Under the pieces are notes generated by a model. It was given only the letters and a program-made list of their open reading frames with translations, ran no database searches and was not told where the DNA came from. Both the position numbers and the translations under genes were made by a program. 64,000 nt of DNA, from positions 479,501-543,500 of the forward strand of contig NC_090164.1 of NCBI RefSeq assembly GCF_017916325.1, given 5' to 3'. The DNA comes from Leishmania martiniquensis. Taxonomy: Eukaryota; Euglenozoa; Kinetoplastea; Trypanosomatida; Trypanosomatidae. Positions 9,801 through 19,126 of this stretch are shown one piece after another (position 1 is the first letter of the stretch; each line of letters begins with the position of its first letter).

Positions 9801-12681
9801 CATGAAACGTTTTCCACCGCTCGGGCATCACGGGAACGACAGTCTATGCGTAAGTTCAGGCTGTGGCGCGCACGCTTCTTTAGGGGTATCTGCAAACGCT
9901 TCCAGAAATGAGTTGCACGAGGGGACTGACCGGGGTGGCAGTCGCTGCCTTCACTCATCACCGGCGACATTGGAGCAGGGGAAAAGGGGGGTGAGCGAAA
10001 CAGAAGCGACGGCAGCCACTGTGGTGGTGCCGGGGCATTCGTGGCTGCCGCTGTATAGGCCGTCGGTCGCGGAGGCGGATGATGGTGAGCGCGACATCGC
10101 CAACGAGAGCTCGCTGACCGCTGTGCCCCGGCATCGTGGCGAGTTGCCATCGCTTGCTCGTAACCCGATGGTGGTGGCCAGCTTTCTAGGCACACGAGAC
10201 GATGCGGTGCGGCTCGCGTCCCCAGCGCGGAGCCACTCAGATGTCACCGTCATGCCAAAAAGCGAAGAAGGCATGAGCTTGTGTCTCTGCGGCGGTGGCG
10301 AGCGCCGAGCAAGTCACTCGAGAGGTGAGGACTCGGGCAGCGGCAGCCCCTATAATAGCACGGAGGCGCACCGACCAAGGCGACATCGTGCGCACAGTGC
10401 CTCCATGGCCCACAGCAGCGCTACCTCTGTGCTCAACACAAGCCAATTTCAGTTCGATGCACTGCGCAGCGTCGCTTCCGACTTCGACTGGGTTTCCGAA
10501 GACTACGCGGCGCAGCAGCAACGGCAACGCTACGCTGATGGCGGCGGGCCGCTTGCCGTGCCCTTGCCCATCGACGCTGCTGAGACCGAGCCACTGCCCG
10601 CGCTAGTGACGTGCGGCAGCTCTAGCGGGAGCGTGTTTGGCTCGCAGGCTTCCGCCGTATTACCGCCCACTGGTGGTATTGCTGCGGCTGAAAACTTGAA
10701 CCACATCGATAGCCCTCGACAGAGAAGGCACATGGACGGCTTCGCAAGCAGCTTGGAATTGCCGCGGTACACACCGTCAAGTTCGGGGTCACCGCACCAA
10801 ACCACGCAGCACTCATGTCACATCCCGGTGCCGGACTCGTCGCCCACCAACAGCACCGGCAGCCCTTACATGGACTCGTTTGCTTCTCTAGAGCATACCC
10901 CTCTGTCACAGTCTATCATCAGCGCAGCCGCGATGGAAAGCTCAGTGGCGGAGTGCGGCGCCCCCATGATGTCGAGCTTCTTTGCATACGACCACACGGC
11001 TGACGCATCCTTGGCGGCAGCCGCTGTGAGAGGAGTGGAGGAAGCGCGCGAAGACGCCACCGACGACGTGTGTGCCGCAGAGGGCCCGGTGCTATGGGTA
11101 CATGGAAAGGCTGAGGTTCATGAAGCCGAGGAAGATGCCGACAGAGAGTCGTGCTTGCCAGCGGAAGGGCCGTCATCATCGGGTTCGCGGAGCAGCGGCC
11201 CGCTGTTTTGTGCCGCTCCGTCAGCGGCACGCACGTCCGCCGACGTCCGCGCGGAGACCGACCACGCCACCCTATTGACTTCAGCGACAAAGAGTGTGGT
11301 GGCCGCCTATTCACACAGTTTCCTCCGTGGCAGTGGCCTCCACAGCAACTCGGTGTTCGACGCAGGGCGGCGTGCGCACACTAGCCACGCGGCGATCTCT
11401 GTATCCAATCGAAGGTCCATGAAGGCTAATGGCAGCTTATCTACGGATCTTGGTGTAGGCGAGGAGCCCAACAACAGTAATGATGATCGGGTGGATAATA
11501 GCCTTGACGACGTGCCGACACTGAGGGATCAATACGTTCCCTGCCCCGCACCAGTCCTCAGCGTCGGCGGCGGCAATGCGTACTCGAGAGCGTCCTCGGC
11601 ACCGGCGCCGCCGCCGCCTCCACCCAGGCTGCTGTGCGAGCCGCAGCCGCAACCGCAGCAACAGCGGGTGACTTTCCTGTTGCCCTCTTTTTTGACAGGC
11701 CGGGGCAATGCGGAAGATCAGGTGGCCGCGATGCAGTCGAGGGCCAGCGGACAGGAGACAGGGGGTAGCCGAGTGGAGGCGAGAGAGGGAAGTTGGTGCG
11801 GCGTGGCGGCTGATTCGTCTCCGCCGGCACTCTCGACGAACGCGGCCTCGCCAGTGCAGGCCATGCCACGGCTCCCACGGGAGCGCCCTTTTGGCGTGAG
11901 GCAAGAGGGGCAACCTGCGCTTGATGCCGTGCCGCTGACTCACCACTACCAGCCACTGCAACAGTGGCAGCCGTCGAAGCAGGTGCAGGGTGACGGTGAT
12001 ACGCGGTCAAGTACATTGCAGATGGAGCTCTGTAGTGATTTCTTTCCAAGAGGATCACGTCCTCACTGTGGCAGCGTGAACGCGCAGCCATTGGACACGG
12101 ATGATGGGACTGATGGCAGAGGCACCACGCGGGATGGGCTTGAGGGCGAGCCAGGCATGATAGTGGGCAGCGGCGGTGACACTGGCGAAGGCCGCGGCGA
12201 GCGTGTTGCGTCGGCCCCGCCCTCAGTGCGGTCCCACGAGGGATCGAGGGGCGACAGCGCCGCGACCAGGTCCGCCGCGGGCGATTCGTGTGATGACCGA
12301 AGCTCTCGCTCGGCGTACCCATCAATCGATGCGACAGTGCCAACCGTGGCGGGCAAAGCGCCAGGGCATTACCCGCCAGCGTCACGCCAAGGCACGCGCA
12401 CGCCCACACGAGCGGTGCTGTCAAAGCCGCCGCTGAAGTATGGGGCGAATCATCCTGCGCTTTGTAATGGGCCGCACCGCAGTAGCACGGCCTCCTTCAG
12501 CGATGGCGACTCTGCCGTAGCGCCCAAGGAAGCTTCCAGCCTCCTTGGGTGGCAGGAAGCGATGACGTTGACAGACGACGCTGGTGGCTGCGCGGCGGAA
12601 GCGACTGCGTTTGACGCTGACGATGATGAAGGTGGCGGGTACTGCAGTCACGGATACGAAAGCGACTCTGTTTACGTGTGA
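6853..12681 (+). CDS. Large low-complexity protein of unknown function (1942 aa)
   Basis: I do not recognise a family. The frame is open for 5.8 kb and GC-rich, unlike the flanking spacers, so it is almost certainly coding. The start is the ATG at 6853; the frame continues 15 codons upstream only to a TTG. The product is rich in Ser, Ala, Arg, Pro and Gly, with no obvious signal peptide, membrane helix or enzymatic motif. Visible low-complexity patches include a glutamine run near residue 935 (PQQQQQRR), a proline run near 1585 (APPPPPPPR, then QPQPQQQ), and an acidic Asp/Glu patch near the C-terminus (DADDDEGGG). Such long disordered proteins are common in Leishmania and some are cytoskeletal scaffolds or signalling substrates, but nothing here supports a specific role. 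Confidence 0.8.
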   Translation: MPSTYAHEPDSRALEAITRCISALQSSTVQSCAALFNTHDGCKHSALSSHARVRRVRREAGEAHLSSSASDSPPSMRRAATMHPNGWLKAARPAPVSEVSAPPSPLSRHAAHLESSASRTWMRLAEEEVGAKECALRRGIDLNAPDMRHGKTRHAQFAQSCVYGSFGSSQEEGDSVKVDPDSRGIHLPCFCTCGTLHSAFHASSRETAARGVSPSPATLSHQQRQPPSLPPSWAQAASVGARQGSDSHPLELNLSAEIRRERRRCTFSLSVSKETATSRVSRTDATLSADDVCNALGSKFAQVTSRRHRSHLAQEWKPSSREQHGGSWLTRWMMPQGGEVPLASLPPEAARKCTSASSMGSSRSPPSVTVAVAHSGRSVASCDTEALQPSVRYAGACVSLPNSSASVSSCSSYSVPFVERGGRHRTCRMTTMRRGDRKEDGRLEVNGNGGAKAPSHTAPAATVAATAGHVVHNTRQRPSDALYDSSPLPRAPQQEEAERLWLSPSMAALDDESPWPLIISSGTNPSCDSTVGPTRRTPPRLARAPRSSANTRLLSATSLLWLQRHPADRGTDAAKGISVQPTLDRTQRAPSETLAPADCASSQLDASTPSGLERCSLPMASAPLLDASVDACAANEASPAPFTSRSSRLSSPSAADAAAVGGAHVVSVAASPGPTRRGKSSSAWCTEACCTSAAPSCALAPAPTHIAISAKVDLSLADAATTLPDVLSGPATTSTCAEREQHPRPPPLSSWPLESSPVADVQRMGGVPPRSLSPCNTSEEGSASGRRGDTPPAPPARAGNSLYHLPRREPSINQDNSKVQSSAENRTASLTSAGTDPRDVARPVESAAGVAEGAAGVRTGRLGRGEEETLSHAVERQYVGPQRELIDTADGPVTRARGMEGYVGRDEPTCAIGDISGSLLGEGGQERQRLQPHPQQQQQRRYLMYVSPTTSSASPLNQDGVAAAATRRREFGIPLSAPLAVSPMKRFPPLGHHGNDSLCVSSGCGAHASLGVSANASRNELHEGTDRGGSRCLHSSPATLEQGKRGVSETEATAATVVVPGHSWLPLYRPSVAEADDGERDIANESSLTAVPRHRGELPSLARNPMVVASFLGTRDDAVRLASPARSHSDVTVMPKSEEGMSLCLCGGGERRASHSRGEDSGSGSPYNSTEAHRPRRHRAHSASMAHSSATSVLNTSQFQFDALRSVASDFDWVSEDYAAQQQRQRYADGGGPLAVPLPIDAAETEPLPALVTCGSSSGSVFGSQASAVLPPTGGIAAAENLNHIDSPRQRRHMDGFASSLELPRYTPSSSGSPHQTTQHSCHIPVPDSSPTNSTGSPYMDSFASLEHTPLSQSIISAAAMESSVAECGAPMMSSFFAYDHTADASLAAAAVRGVEEAREDATDDVCAAEGPVLWVHGKAEVHEAEEDADRESCLPAEGPSSSGSRSSGPLFCAAPSAARTSADVRAETDHATLLTSATKSVVAAYSHSFLRGSGLHSNSVFDAGRRAHTSHAAISVSNRRSMKANGSLSTDLGVGEEPNNSNDDRVDNSLDDVPTLRDQYVPCPAPVLSVGGGNAYSRASSAPAPPPPPPRLLCEPQPQPQQQRVTFLLPSFLTGRGNAEDQVAAMQSRASGQETGGSRVEAREGSWCGVAADSSPPALSTNAASPVQAMPRLPRERPFGVRQEGQPALDAVPLTHHYQPLQQWQPSKQVQGDGDTRSSTLQMELCSDFFPRGSRPHCGSVNAQPLDTDDGTDGRGTTRDGLEGEPGMIVGSGGDTGEGRGERVASAPPSVRSHEGSRGDSAATRSAAGDSCDDRSSRSAYPSIDATVPTVAGKAPGHYPPASRQGTRTPTRAVLSKPPLKYGANHPALCNGPHRSSTASFSDGDSAVAPKEASSLLGWQEAMTLTDDAGGCAAEATAFDADDDEGGGYCSHGYESDSVYV

Positions 12682-13819
12682 AGTGGACGCCACCGTACTC
12701 CTCCCCCCTCCGAAAACGAAAAAAAGAAAGGCGATGACCCTCCCGGGTGTGGAAGTGAAAGTGACATCGAGCGATGTGTATCTGCCCACACGAGTTGGCG
12801 CGCGTCGTGATTGAATTGTGGCTGCTGTGAGCAAGGGAGCCTTCCCCCTTTTCCCCTCCTGCCGCCTTTCCGCTTTCAGAAATATATATATTATATATTT
12901 GTGTGTATGTTCTCCTCCACGCTGCAGACGTCTCGAGTTCAGCACCTCGAGCGCGTGTCGCTCTGACTCAGTGGCACGCTTGAGAATATGCCCTACCGCT
13001 CAACATCGCTCGTGAGTATGAATTGCAGGTGCCTCAGGGCAGGTAGCTGGCCACCGATTCGGGGGACGCGCGCCGCGTGGTGGCCGCGCCACGGTACTTG
13101 GCGGCGCTCGGATTCTCAGGGGTCCACTCTGACGCTACTGCGAGAGCCGCCACGCCGCGTGGGTGCGGTATGACGGCTGCCCCACTTCTTCCCACCCCCG
13201 ACTTCAAACGCAGTCGAATCAATCGCTCTTTTCCTCGTCGTATGCCCATCCCTGACGTCGCTGTCTCCTGCGTTTACCTCGTTCATTTTTGGAGCACGCA
13301 CACCACACGCACATGTATGCAGACATACATTGCACCTGCTGCATATTAGAGATATACCGACGCGTGCTGACAGGCTCACACATACCGGTCAGCATCCCCC
13401 CATTTTTCCCCCGTTGAGAGGAGCAGAAGAGGTCACGGTGTCGTTGAGCGGGGTGGGTGGGCGTGAACGGCATGAGAGGGAGAGGGGAAGGGGATTGATG
13501 GAAGGAACGGCGGCAGGAGAGGAACGAAGGGCGGATCAGAAAGCGAATCCGCGCTCGCGCCCCTTTCCGCTGCTCCATCGTTAGATTTTTTTTGTCGTTG
13601 CGTGTGTCTCTCTCTCCTCTTTACGGGCGTAGTGTCTGCCCACGCGCCCTCTCACAGCTCCACCGGCCCACCGCTCTCAACCTCTCCCCGCCCCCTTCTC
13701 TCTCCTATTCTGCTCCCATACGCATTTCTCTTACCCTTTCAAATTTAATCAATGCACAATTCGAGCGCGCGGCTTGGCCTTCTACCTGACACGCTTAGTA
13801 CACCCCGAATGGGGTAATT
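12682..13819 (+). other. Intergenic spacer between the 1942-aa ORF and lipase 1
   Basis: About 1.14 kb with no supported ORF. It contains a short self-complementary AT run at 12881-12900, G/A-rich sequence around 13420-13530, and a strong CT tract before the lipase gene. Confidence 0.7.
13691..13765 (+). promoter_or_regulatory. Putative spliced-leader acceptor for lipase 1
   Basis: A pyrimidine-rich tract (13691-13740) is followed by an A-rich stretch and the first AG at 13764-13765. This predicts a 5' UTR of about 54 nt. Confidence 0.5.
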
Positions 13820-16800
13820 ATGTTTGCCTCCGCATCCGCGTCGCCCAAAATCGCACGGAGACCGCCTGCTGCGTCTCGCACGAGCATGCTCGCTGCCAGC
13901 GCCGGCGACGACGGACCTTCTGCGATGCCAGCTCGGCGGGAGCCTGGGAGTGATGTTCAGCTGCAGCTGGCGGGACTCTCGCAGGCGCCTGCAGCGCCAG
14001 ACGTACTGCCCGTTGAGTTGCAGGTAGAGACCATGTCCTCCTTCTCTAGTCGCGTTTTCTTGTATGCGTGGTACGCCGTCCTGCTGGTGGCGTTGGTGGT
14101 GCAGTCGAATGTACGGCTGCAGTGGAGCAGCCGAAATTTCTGCCGAGCGGCGGAAGAGGTGTCTGTTTACCACTTGGAGCAGTGGAACAGCAGCGCATGC
14201 TTGAGCTGGGAGGCCTATTGGGCGCCACCGGCTTACATACGGCAATGGTCGCAAGACTCTCTGCAACAGCCACCGCCGCAGGAGGTATTGCTCGAGGGAG
14301 GCAGGAAAGATGCCGGCACAATTTCGGCGCTGGCGGATGGCGACCCCGCTCGCTACCGATATTGGGCATGGCGACCCACGGAAGGGGTGCTGGGCGCTGG
14401 CTTCGCCGGCAGCTCCTGCGGCAGCATCAAGGCCGTCAGCTTTTGCAAGCAAGGCCTTTCTCCGCCTCTTTCCCAGCACGCGCGAGAGAGGAGTGGTACG
14501 TGGGCGCCCCAGCGTGCCTCCGCACCACCCTTGCCGCTCGAGAACTTCTCAGAGGTGAGCACCAGGTCGCCTGCGAGCAGCTTCATGTCTCCGGCGCCAT
14601 CTCCAGGGCCCACGATGCCACCGCTGCGCCTCCTGTACAAGCTGCGCTGGACGGCACAGGCCCTGAGTGGCGTGCTAGACCACCAACTCAACCGGTTCCT
14701 CCACGTCTTCGTCAGCCTTGCCTCGCCTTTAGCCATAGGCGCAGCAGTGTCATCTGCCAGAGACTCCCAGCGTGCCTCCATTGGCCAATCCACCAGGGGC
14801 GCGACTCAAAGGATGTACGATGTCCTCGTTGCACTGGAAGAGACGTCGCTCACGCCGGATGGAGGTAGCTCGGAAAGCGGCAGTAGTAGCGCGCACAACG
14901 AGTCCAAGTACGTGTACACGTATCGTGCAAGTGTAACCTGCCGTAGCGATGCGCCGCGCTGCAGTAACATTGTGCTCCCCTCCAGTGTGGTGATCCCAGC
15001 CAACGACAGCCGGCTTACCTTGACACTGATTGACGTGGACGCCGAGCTGGCGGAGGCCTCACTGCACAGCGCCGTGTTTGGCCACGGAGGGGATGACGGC
15101 CTTCCTCGTGTGCCGGTGTCCCGCTTTCTAGCGCGTGAGGAGGCGCCCGCGGACGCCGTCGGCGCACCGTGTACGCACCGAGGGCCATCGCGGCAGCGCG
15201 CACCTTTCCTATCGGCCGCCGACATCAAGCTGCCCCCCTCGAGCGCCGTAGGTGTCATGTATCAGCGCTCGCGATACACGTTTGGTACGCTCCTGTTTCG
15301 GTACATTTTCCTCATCGTGACGCTCCTCTCGATGTTCCGCTTCCTCTACCGCAGCCAGCAGGCGCACCAAATGCTGTTTGAGCAGAAATGGACGTTGGCG
15401 GCGCAACTGGGGCTCATTGGATACCTCAATCCGGTCTACTGGTGGTGCATCTACGCTGGCGAGGGCGCGCGGAGGAGGGGCGCGAGCGGCGGAGGGGGTG
15501 AGAGCCACAGGACTCCTGCGTCTGTGTCTGCACCTGGTGGCTTTCTGCATAGTCTGCCGCGGTTTGCCCTCTACTACATGGAGTTCCACATTCCAACGTA
15601 CTTTGCAGCACTCATTGTATGCTATATATGGAGCGTCATTGCCGGTTCGTTTCGCTGGCACGTGCCGTTAAACGCGGCGGCCGCTTCTGCAGAGGATGCC
15701 GAAAACGCGCTCCACCCCCCGCCAGCGGCAACGCAGAGTGGGACGCAGGCGGCTTCCACACCGGGGGATGAGCCACATCCGTTGGTTAGTCTGCGTCCAG
15801 AGACCGCCGCTGACGGCTCGGCTGAGGCGGGTGCGCGTGCAGTGCCGAGCTCGAAGGTAGCGCGCTTCCGTGCGCGGGTCTTGCTGATTGCCTTTCTCGC
15901 CCTTGTCACGATCCTCGACGTGACAAGGTGCTACTTGGAGGAGGAAGGTTTTGGTGGTAGCGAGCTGACGTGCAAGAGCCCCATGTGCGTGCGTATCGAC
16001 AAGTGCATCGGCTATCTTCTTCTCTGCGGAATCTTGTCAAGCGGGGTGGGGCTCTACTGGCTACGCCGCAACCTCGCCCGCCACCCCTACCTCTCCACCC
16101 GTCCCCAACAGCTGGCCTGTCGCATTATGATCTTCATGTACTTTACCGGCGGCATCTACAGTGTCGTTCAGGTTGCTCTGCTCGACGCCCTCTATGCGCA
16201 GCTGATGGGCATCATCTACTACCAGCCCCTCGTCCAGCTCCCCCACCTCTTGGTGCTGACCAGTTTGGTGAATCACATGACGTATGTGTACACAACGACA
16301 CAGTCGTCGCTGCAGATCCCGCTGCGGCCGAGCGATCCGCGGTGGAAGCGTGTTGGCTGGTCTTCGCGGTGGTACCGTTGGCTGAGCTGGCATGGCGGCA
16401 GTCTTTACGTCTTTTTCAGCGAGGCGGAGGAGCGGTTCTTTTACGAGGTGCAGGTGGCCTCCCAGATCGCCAAGTGCACGCGGAAGTCGGAGAAGCGAAA
16501 GAAAAAGCAGATGAAGAAGAGCCGCGAGACGACGGCGAGGACGGTGGACGGGGGGAACGCGGGCAGCGACGCCAACGGCGGCCGACATCGGCTCTCATCG
16601 TCACCGACGCAAAGTGGGCCAGGAGGCAGCGAAGCTGGTGCCGGGGGCCTCAAGGGCGGCGACCTTTTTACAGCACCACCCGTACGGCCACTGGACACTG
16701 CTGCTTCCGCTGCTGCGACAGCAACTGCGGCCTCTTCCGTGGAAAGAGGGGAGGCGGTTGGGATTGCGAAGTTCGCCCATCCACCGCGCAAAGAGAGCAG

Positions 16801-19126
16801 CTCACTGCTGCCTCAAAACATACCAGGCCGCCACTGCACGCTGCCGACCACCCCTAAAACTCGCCCGCCTACCTCTTCTGTCGGTCACAAGGCCCACGCT
16901 GACGGCGGCGACGAGGGGAGCGGCACGAGCAACAGTTCAAGGTCCTCAAGCACGGGCAGGCCTCTCAGCTGTGAAGAGGAGTCGGCCACAATGGCGGCGT
17001 CGCACCGGCCCAAGTGCGTCTTGCCAGGCGGCGGACCAGAAACCAGTGATATGCCTGCGCTGCCACAACCCTTGACAGCACCCGGCGCTGCCGAAGCCAC
17101 CGTCGGCTACGGCGCTCATCTCACGCAGGGCGAAAAAAATTCTCGTCGTGTGCTGCGCCATGTCTCCAGCCGTATGCTGGACGCATTGCACAACGCAGAG
17201 GGCAGATTGGTGGACGGCACAGCGACGTTTCTTGATTTTCTTGCGGAGACGTGCGTTGACCGACCACTGCGCGCTCTACTACAGCAGCGAGTGCGGCAGA
17301 GCTTCGTGTTCTTCAACTTGGAGACAGCGATTGATTGCCTGAATTTGTCGTGCGAGGCGTACGCTATTCGGGAGAGCTGCGGCGACGAGTTTATCCGTAC
17401 AGGTATCCAGGTAAGCGCGACGGGGGTTCCGAGGGCGGCGCTGGGGCTTGCGGAGCGTGCCGCCGTGGCGCTGCTTGGTCTATTTTTCAAGCCATCTCCT
17501 CACACCAGCTCTGTCCTCGATGGCAGCGCGGAGGAGGATGCGCCGAGTGGTCTCTCGTTCAGGTCGGGGGACGATAGGGCACCGCTCTTAGATGAACGTC
17601 GAGCGTCTCCATCCCCGCCCACCGCAAGCGCGCCGGCTGGCGCAGAGTTCTCGTTCTCAGCAGCTCGGGCTACTCCGGCTGATTCGATGGCGGCGGCCGA
17701 CACCGCTGACGGCAGCGCTCGAGGCCGCCGCTGGCAGCGCTTTTTCCGCCTTTCCCGCCGCGCGACTTCCGCCACGCGCAGTCGCTTCCGGGGGTCTTCG
17801 CCGCTGTCGGGTGCTGGCGCAACTGCGACATCCTCTTGCCCTTCCCCTTCCTTGGGGGCAGCATCGTCCTCGCCGAGTGCCTCGGTGGCGAACGCCCATG
17901 CGAATGCCGATACGGGGCGGCTGCCACTCATGAACGTGGAGCAGTACGGCTACCATTGTGTCGCTGCCCTGGAGACGCGTGGGGTCCAGGTTGTGGTGGC
18001 ACGCATGGACACCTCGGGTGCCTGCCCGGCGCACGTGGGCAAAGCCCCACGCCTCGTCATTGCCTTCCGCGGCACCGACAACGTGGCGAACGTGATGGAG
18101 GATATCCGTTTTCGGCAGCGCACATGGAAGGAGATGGAGACGCCAACCCTGTCGACTCGGGCGTCTGTGCACAGCGGATTCCTAGAACTGTGGATGTCGC
18201 TGAAAGAGCGTGTGATCGATGTGGTGCTGAAGGAGTTGCGCAGTCAGTGCGCCGCGGCTGAGGAGTTGCAGGCCGAGGCCCCTGCCGCTGGGGCGGCAGA
18301 TCACGCAGGGGATGATACGGCCTCCGCGGCCGGCGGCTTACCATCGCGTGCCGGCCACGGAGCCTTACACAGCGCTGTTCCGTTTTCTGCAATTTGGACA
18401 TCGCTGCCCCGCCGCACCGGCAGCGCGGGCGCTGAGGCTGGTGGGGGTGACTTGGGTAGTCGGCGAGGTTGCCGTGAGGGTTTCATGCGCATCTACGTGA
18501 CCGGCCACAGTCTTGGTGGTGCTCTGGCGTCTCTGTGTGCCTACACGCTTCGCCGCATGCTGCTCCTCATCTCGTATCCGGAGCCGGATCTCGTCGTCTA
18601 CACGTTTGGCCAGCCGCGCATAGGCAATTCCGTCTTCAAGCAGTACTACAACCGCGCCGTACCGTGCACCTTCCGCGTCGTGAACGAGAGCGACGCTGTT
18701 TCTGGCTTCAGCTTCTTCGGCGGCCACCACGTTGGTGTGCAGGTGAACATCGATCGCCACGGGAATTATATCTGCAAGCCAATGCATATCGAGCGCATGT
18801 TCCGGCCAACGCGGGGGCGTGGTTTCGCTCTCGGCAATCACACCATTGCTGCCTACGCGAACTCACTGAATGCGATGGCCAACGTGTATACACACGGCGC
18901 ATGCCCTATACGGTGCCACCAGCCCTATATGGATGCGATCAAGCCCTTGAGCAGCGCCCGCGGCGAGGAAGACGATCACGGCGCAGAGGCGGCTACGGAG
19001 GAGGTCCTGCAGTCGTCTCTGTCGGCCACGCGCTTACTGCGGTGGGAGGAAGGGGAGGGGATCGGCGATGTATTGAGCGGACAGGGCGAACTCGACGGGG
19101 AAGTAAAGGCGGGGACGTATGTCTGA
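13820..19126 (+). CDS. Giant multipass membrane class 3 lipase, copy 1 (1768 aa)
   Basis: Predicted membrane-bound serine lipase. TM1 lies at ~78-96, a large probably lumenal/extracellular domain at ~97-485, and seven more hydrophobic helices at ~487-830. A long Ser/Gly-rich linker follows, then the lipase domain at ~1370-1700. The nucleophile elbow is GHSLGG (Ser1564). Candidate triad partners are Asp in VNESDAV and His in LGNHTIAAY; the oxyanion-side motif AFRGTDN and the HSGF segment are present. The helix pattern (one TM, ectodomain, seven TM) and the EQKW...YLNPVYWW segment resemble Wntless/TMEM181 (GOST) membrane domains. Diacylglycerol lipases also join membrane helices to a class 3 lipase, so that is an alternative origin. 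Substrate and compartment are unknown. It is paralogous to 29578-35196, with HSP100 in between. Confidence 0.9.
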   Translation: MFASASASPKIARRPPAASRTSMLAASAGDDGPSAMPARREPGSDVQLQLAGLSQAPAAPDVLPVELQVETMSSFSSRVFLYAWYAVLLVALVVQSNVRLQWSSRNFCRAAEEVSVYHLEQWNSSACLSWEAYWAPPAYIRQWSQDSLQQPPPQEVLLEGGRKDAGTISALADGDPARYRYWAWRPTEGVLGAGFAGSSCGSIKAVSFCKQGLSPPLSQHARERSGTWAPQRASAPPLPLENFSEVSTRSPASSFMSPAPSPGPTMPPLRLLYKLRWTAQALSGVLDHQLNRFLHVFVSLASPLAIGAAVSSARDSQRASIGQSTRGATQRMYDVLVALEETSLTPDGGSSESGSSSAHNESKYVYTYRASVTCRSDAPRCSNIVLPSSVVIPANDSRLTLTLIDVDAELAEASLHSAVFGHGGDDGLPRVPVSRFLAREEAPADAVGAPCTHRGPSRQRAPFLSAADIKLPPSSAVGVMYQRSRYTFGTLLFRYIFLIVTLLSMFRFLYRSQQAHQMLFEQKWTLAAQLGLIGYLNPVYWWCIYAGEGARRRGASGGGGESHRTPASVSAPGGFLHSLPRFALYYMEFHIPTYFAALIVCYIWSVIAGSFRWHVPLNAAAASAEDAENALHPPPAATQSGTQAASTPGDEPHPLVSLRPETAADGSAEAGARAVPSSKVARFRARVLLIAFLALVTILDVTRCYLEEEGFGGSELTCKSPMCVRIDKCIGYLLLCGILSSGVGLYWLRRNLARHPYLSTRPQQLACRIMIFMYFTGGIYSVVQVALLDALYAQLMGIIYYQPLVQLPHLLVLTSLVNHMTYVYTTTQSSLQIPLRPSDPRWKRVGWSSRWYRWLSWHGGSLYVFFSEAEERFFYEVQVASQIAKCTRKSEKRKKKQMKKSRETTARTVDGGNAGSDANGGRHRLSSSPTQSGPGGSEAGAGGLKGGDLFTAPPVRPLDTAASAAATATAASSVERGEAVGIAKFAHPPRKESSSLLPQNIPGRHCTLPTTPKTRPPTSSVGHKAHADGGDEGSGTSNSSRSSSTGRPLSCEEESATMAASHRPKCVLPGGGPETSDMPALPQPLTAPGAAEATVGYGAHLTQGEKNSRRVLRHVSSRMLDALHNAEGRLVDGTATFLDFLAETCVDRPLRALLQQRVRQSFVFFNLETAIDCLNLSCEAYAIRESCGDEFIRTGIQVSATGVPRAALGLAERAAVALLGLFFKPSPHTSSVLDGSAEEDAPSGLSFRSGDDRAPLLDERRASPSPPTASAPAGAEFSFSAARATPADSMAAADTADGSARGRRWQRFFRLSRRATSATRSRFRGSSPLSGAGATATSSCPSPSLGAASSSPSASVANAHANADTGRLPLMNVEQYGYHCVAALETRGVQVVVARMDTSGACPAHVGKAPRLVIAFRGTDNVANVMEDIRFRQRTWKEMETPTLSTRASVHSGFLELWMSLKERVIDVVLKELRSQCAAAEELQAEAPAAGAADHAGDDTASAAGGLPSRAGHGALHSAVPFSAIWTSLPRRTGSAGAEAGGGDLGSRRGCREGFMRIYVTGHSLGGALASLCAYTLRRMLLLISYPEPDLVVYTFGQPRIGNSVFKQYYNRAVPCTFRVVNESDAVSGFSFFGGHHVGVQVNIDRHGNYICKPMHIERMFRPTRGRGFALGNHTIAAYANSLNAMANVYTHGACPIRCHQPYMDAIKPLSSARGEEDDHGAEAATEEVLQSSLSATRLLRWEEGEGIGDVLSGQGELDGEVKAGTYV

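Noticed and set aside
11558..12424. 288-codon minus-strand ORF opposite the 1942-aa gene
   Set aside because: It is an antisense by-product of GC-rich coding sequence, rich in Arg/His/Pro, with no family motif.
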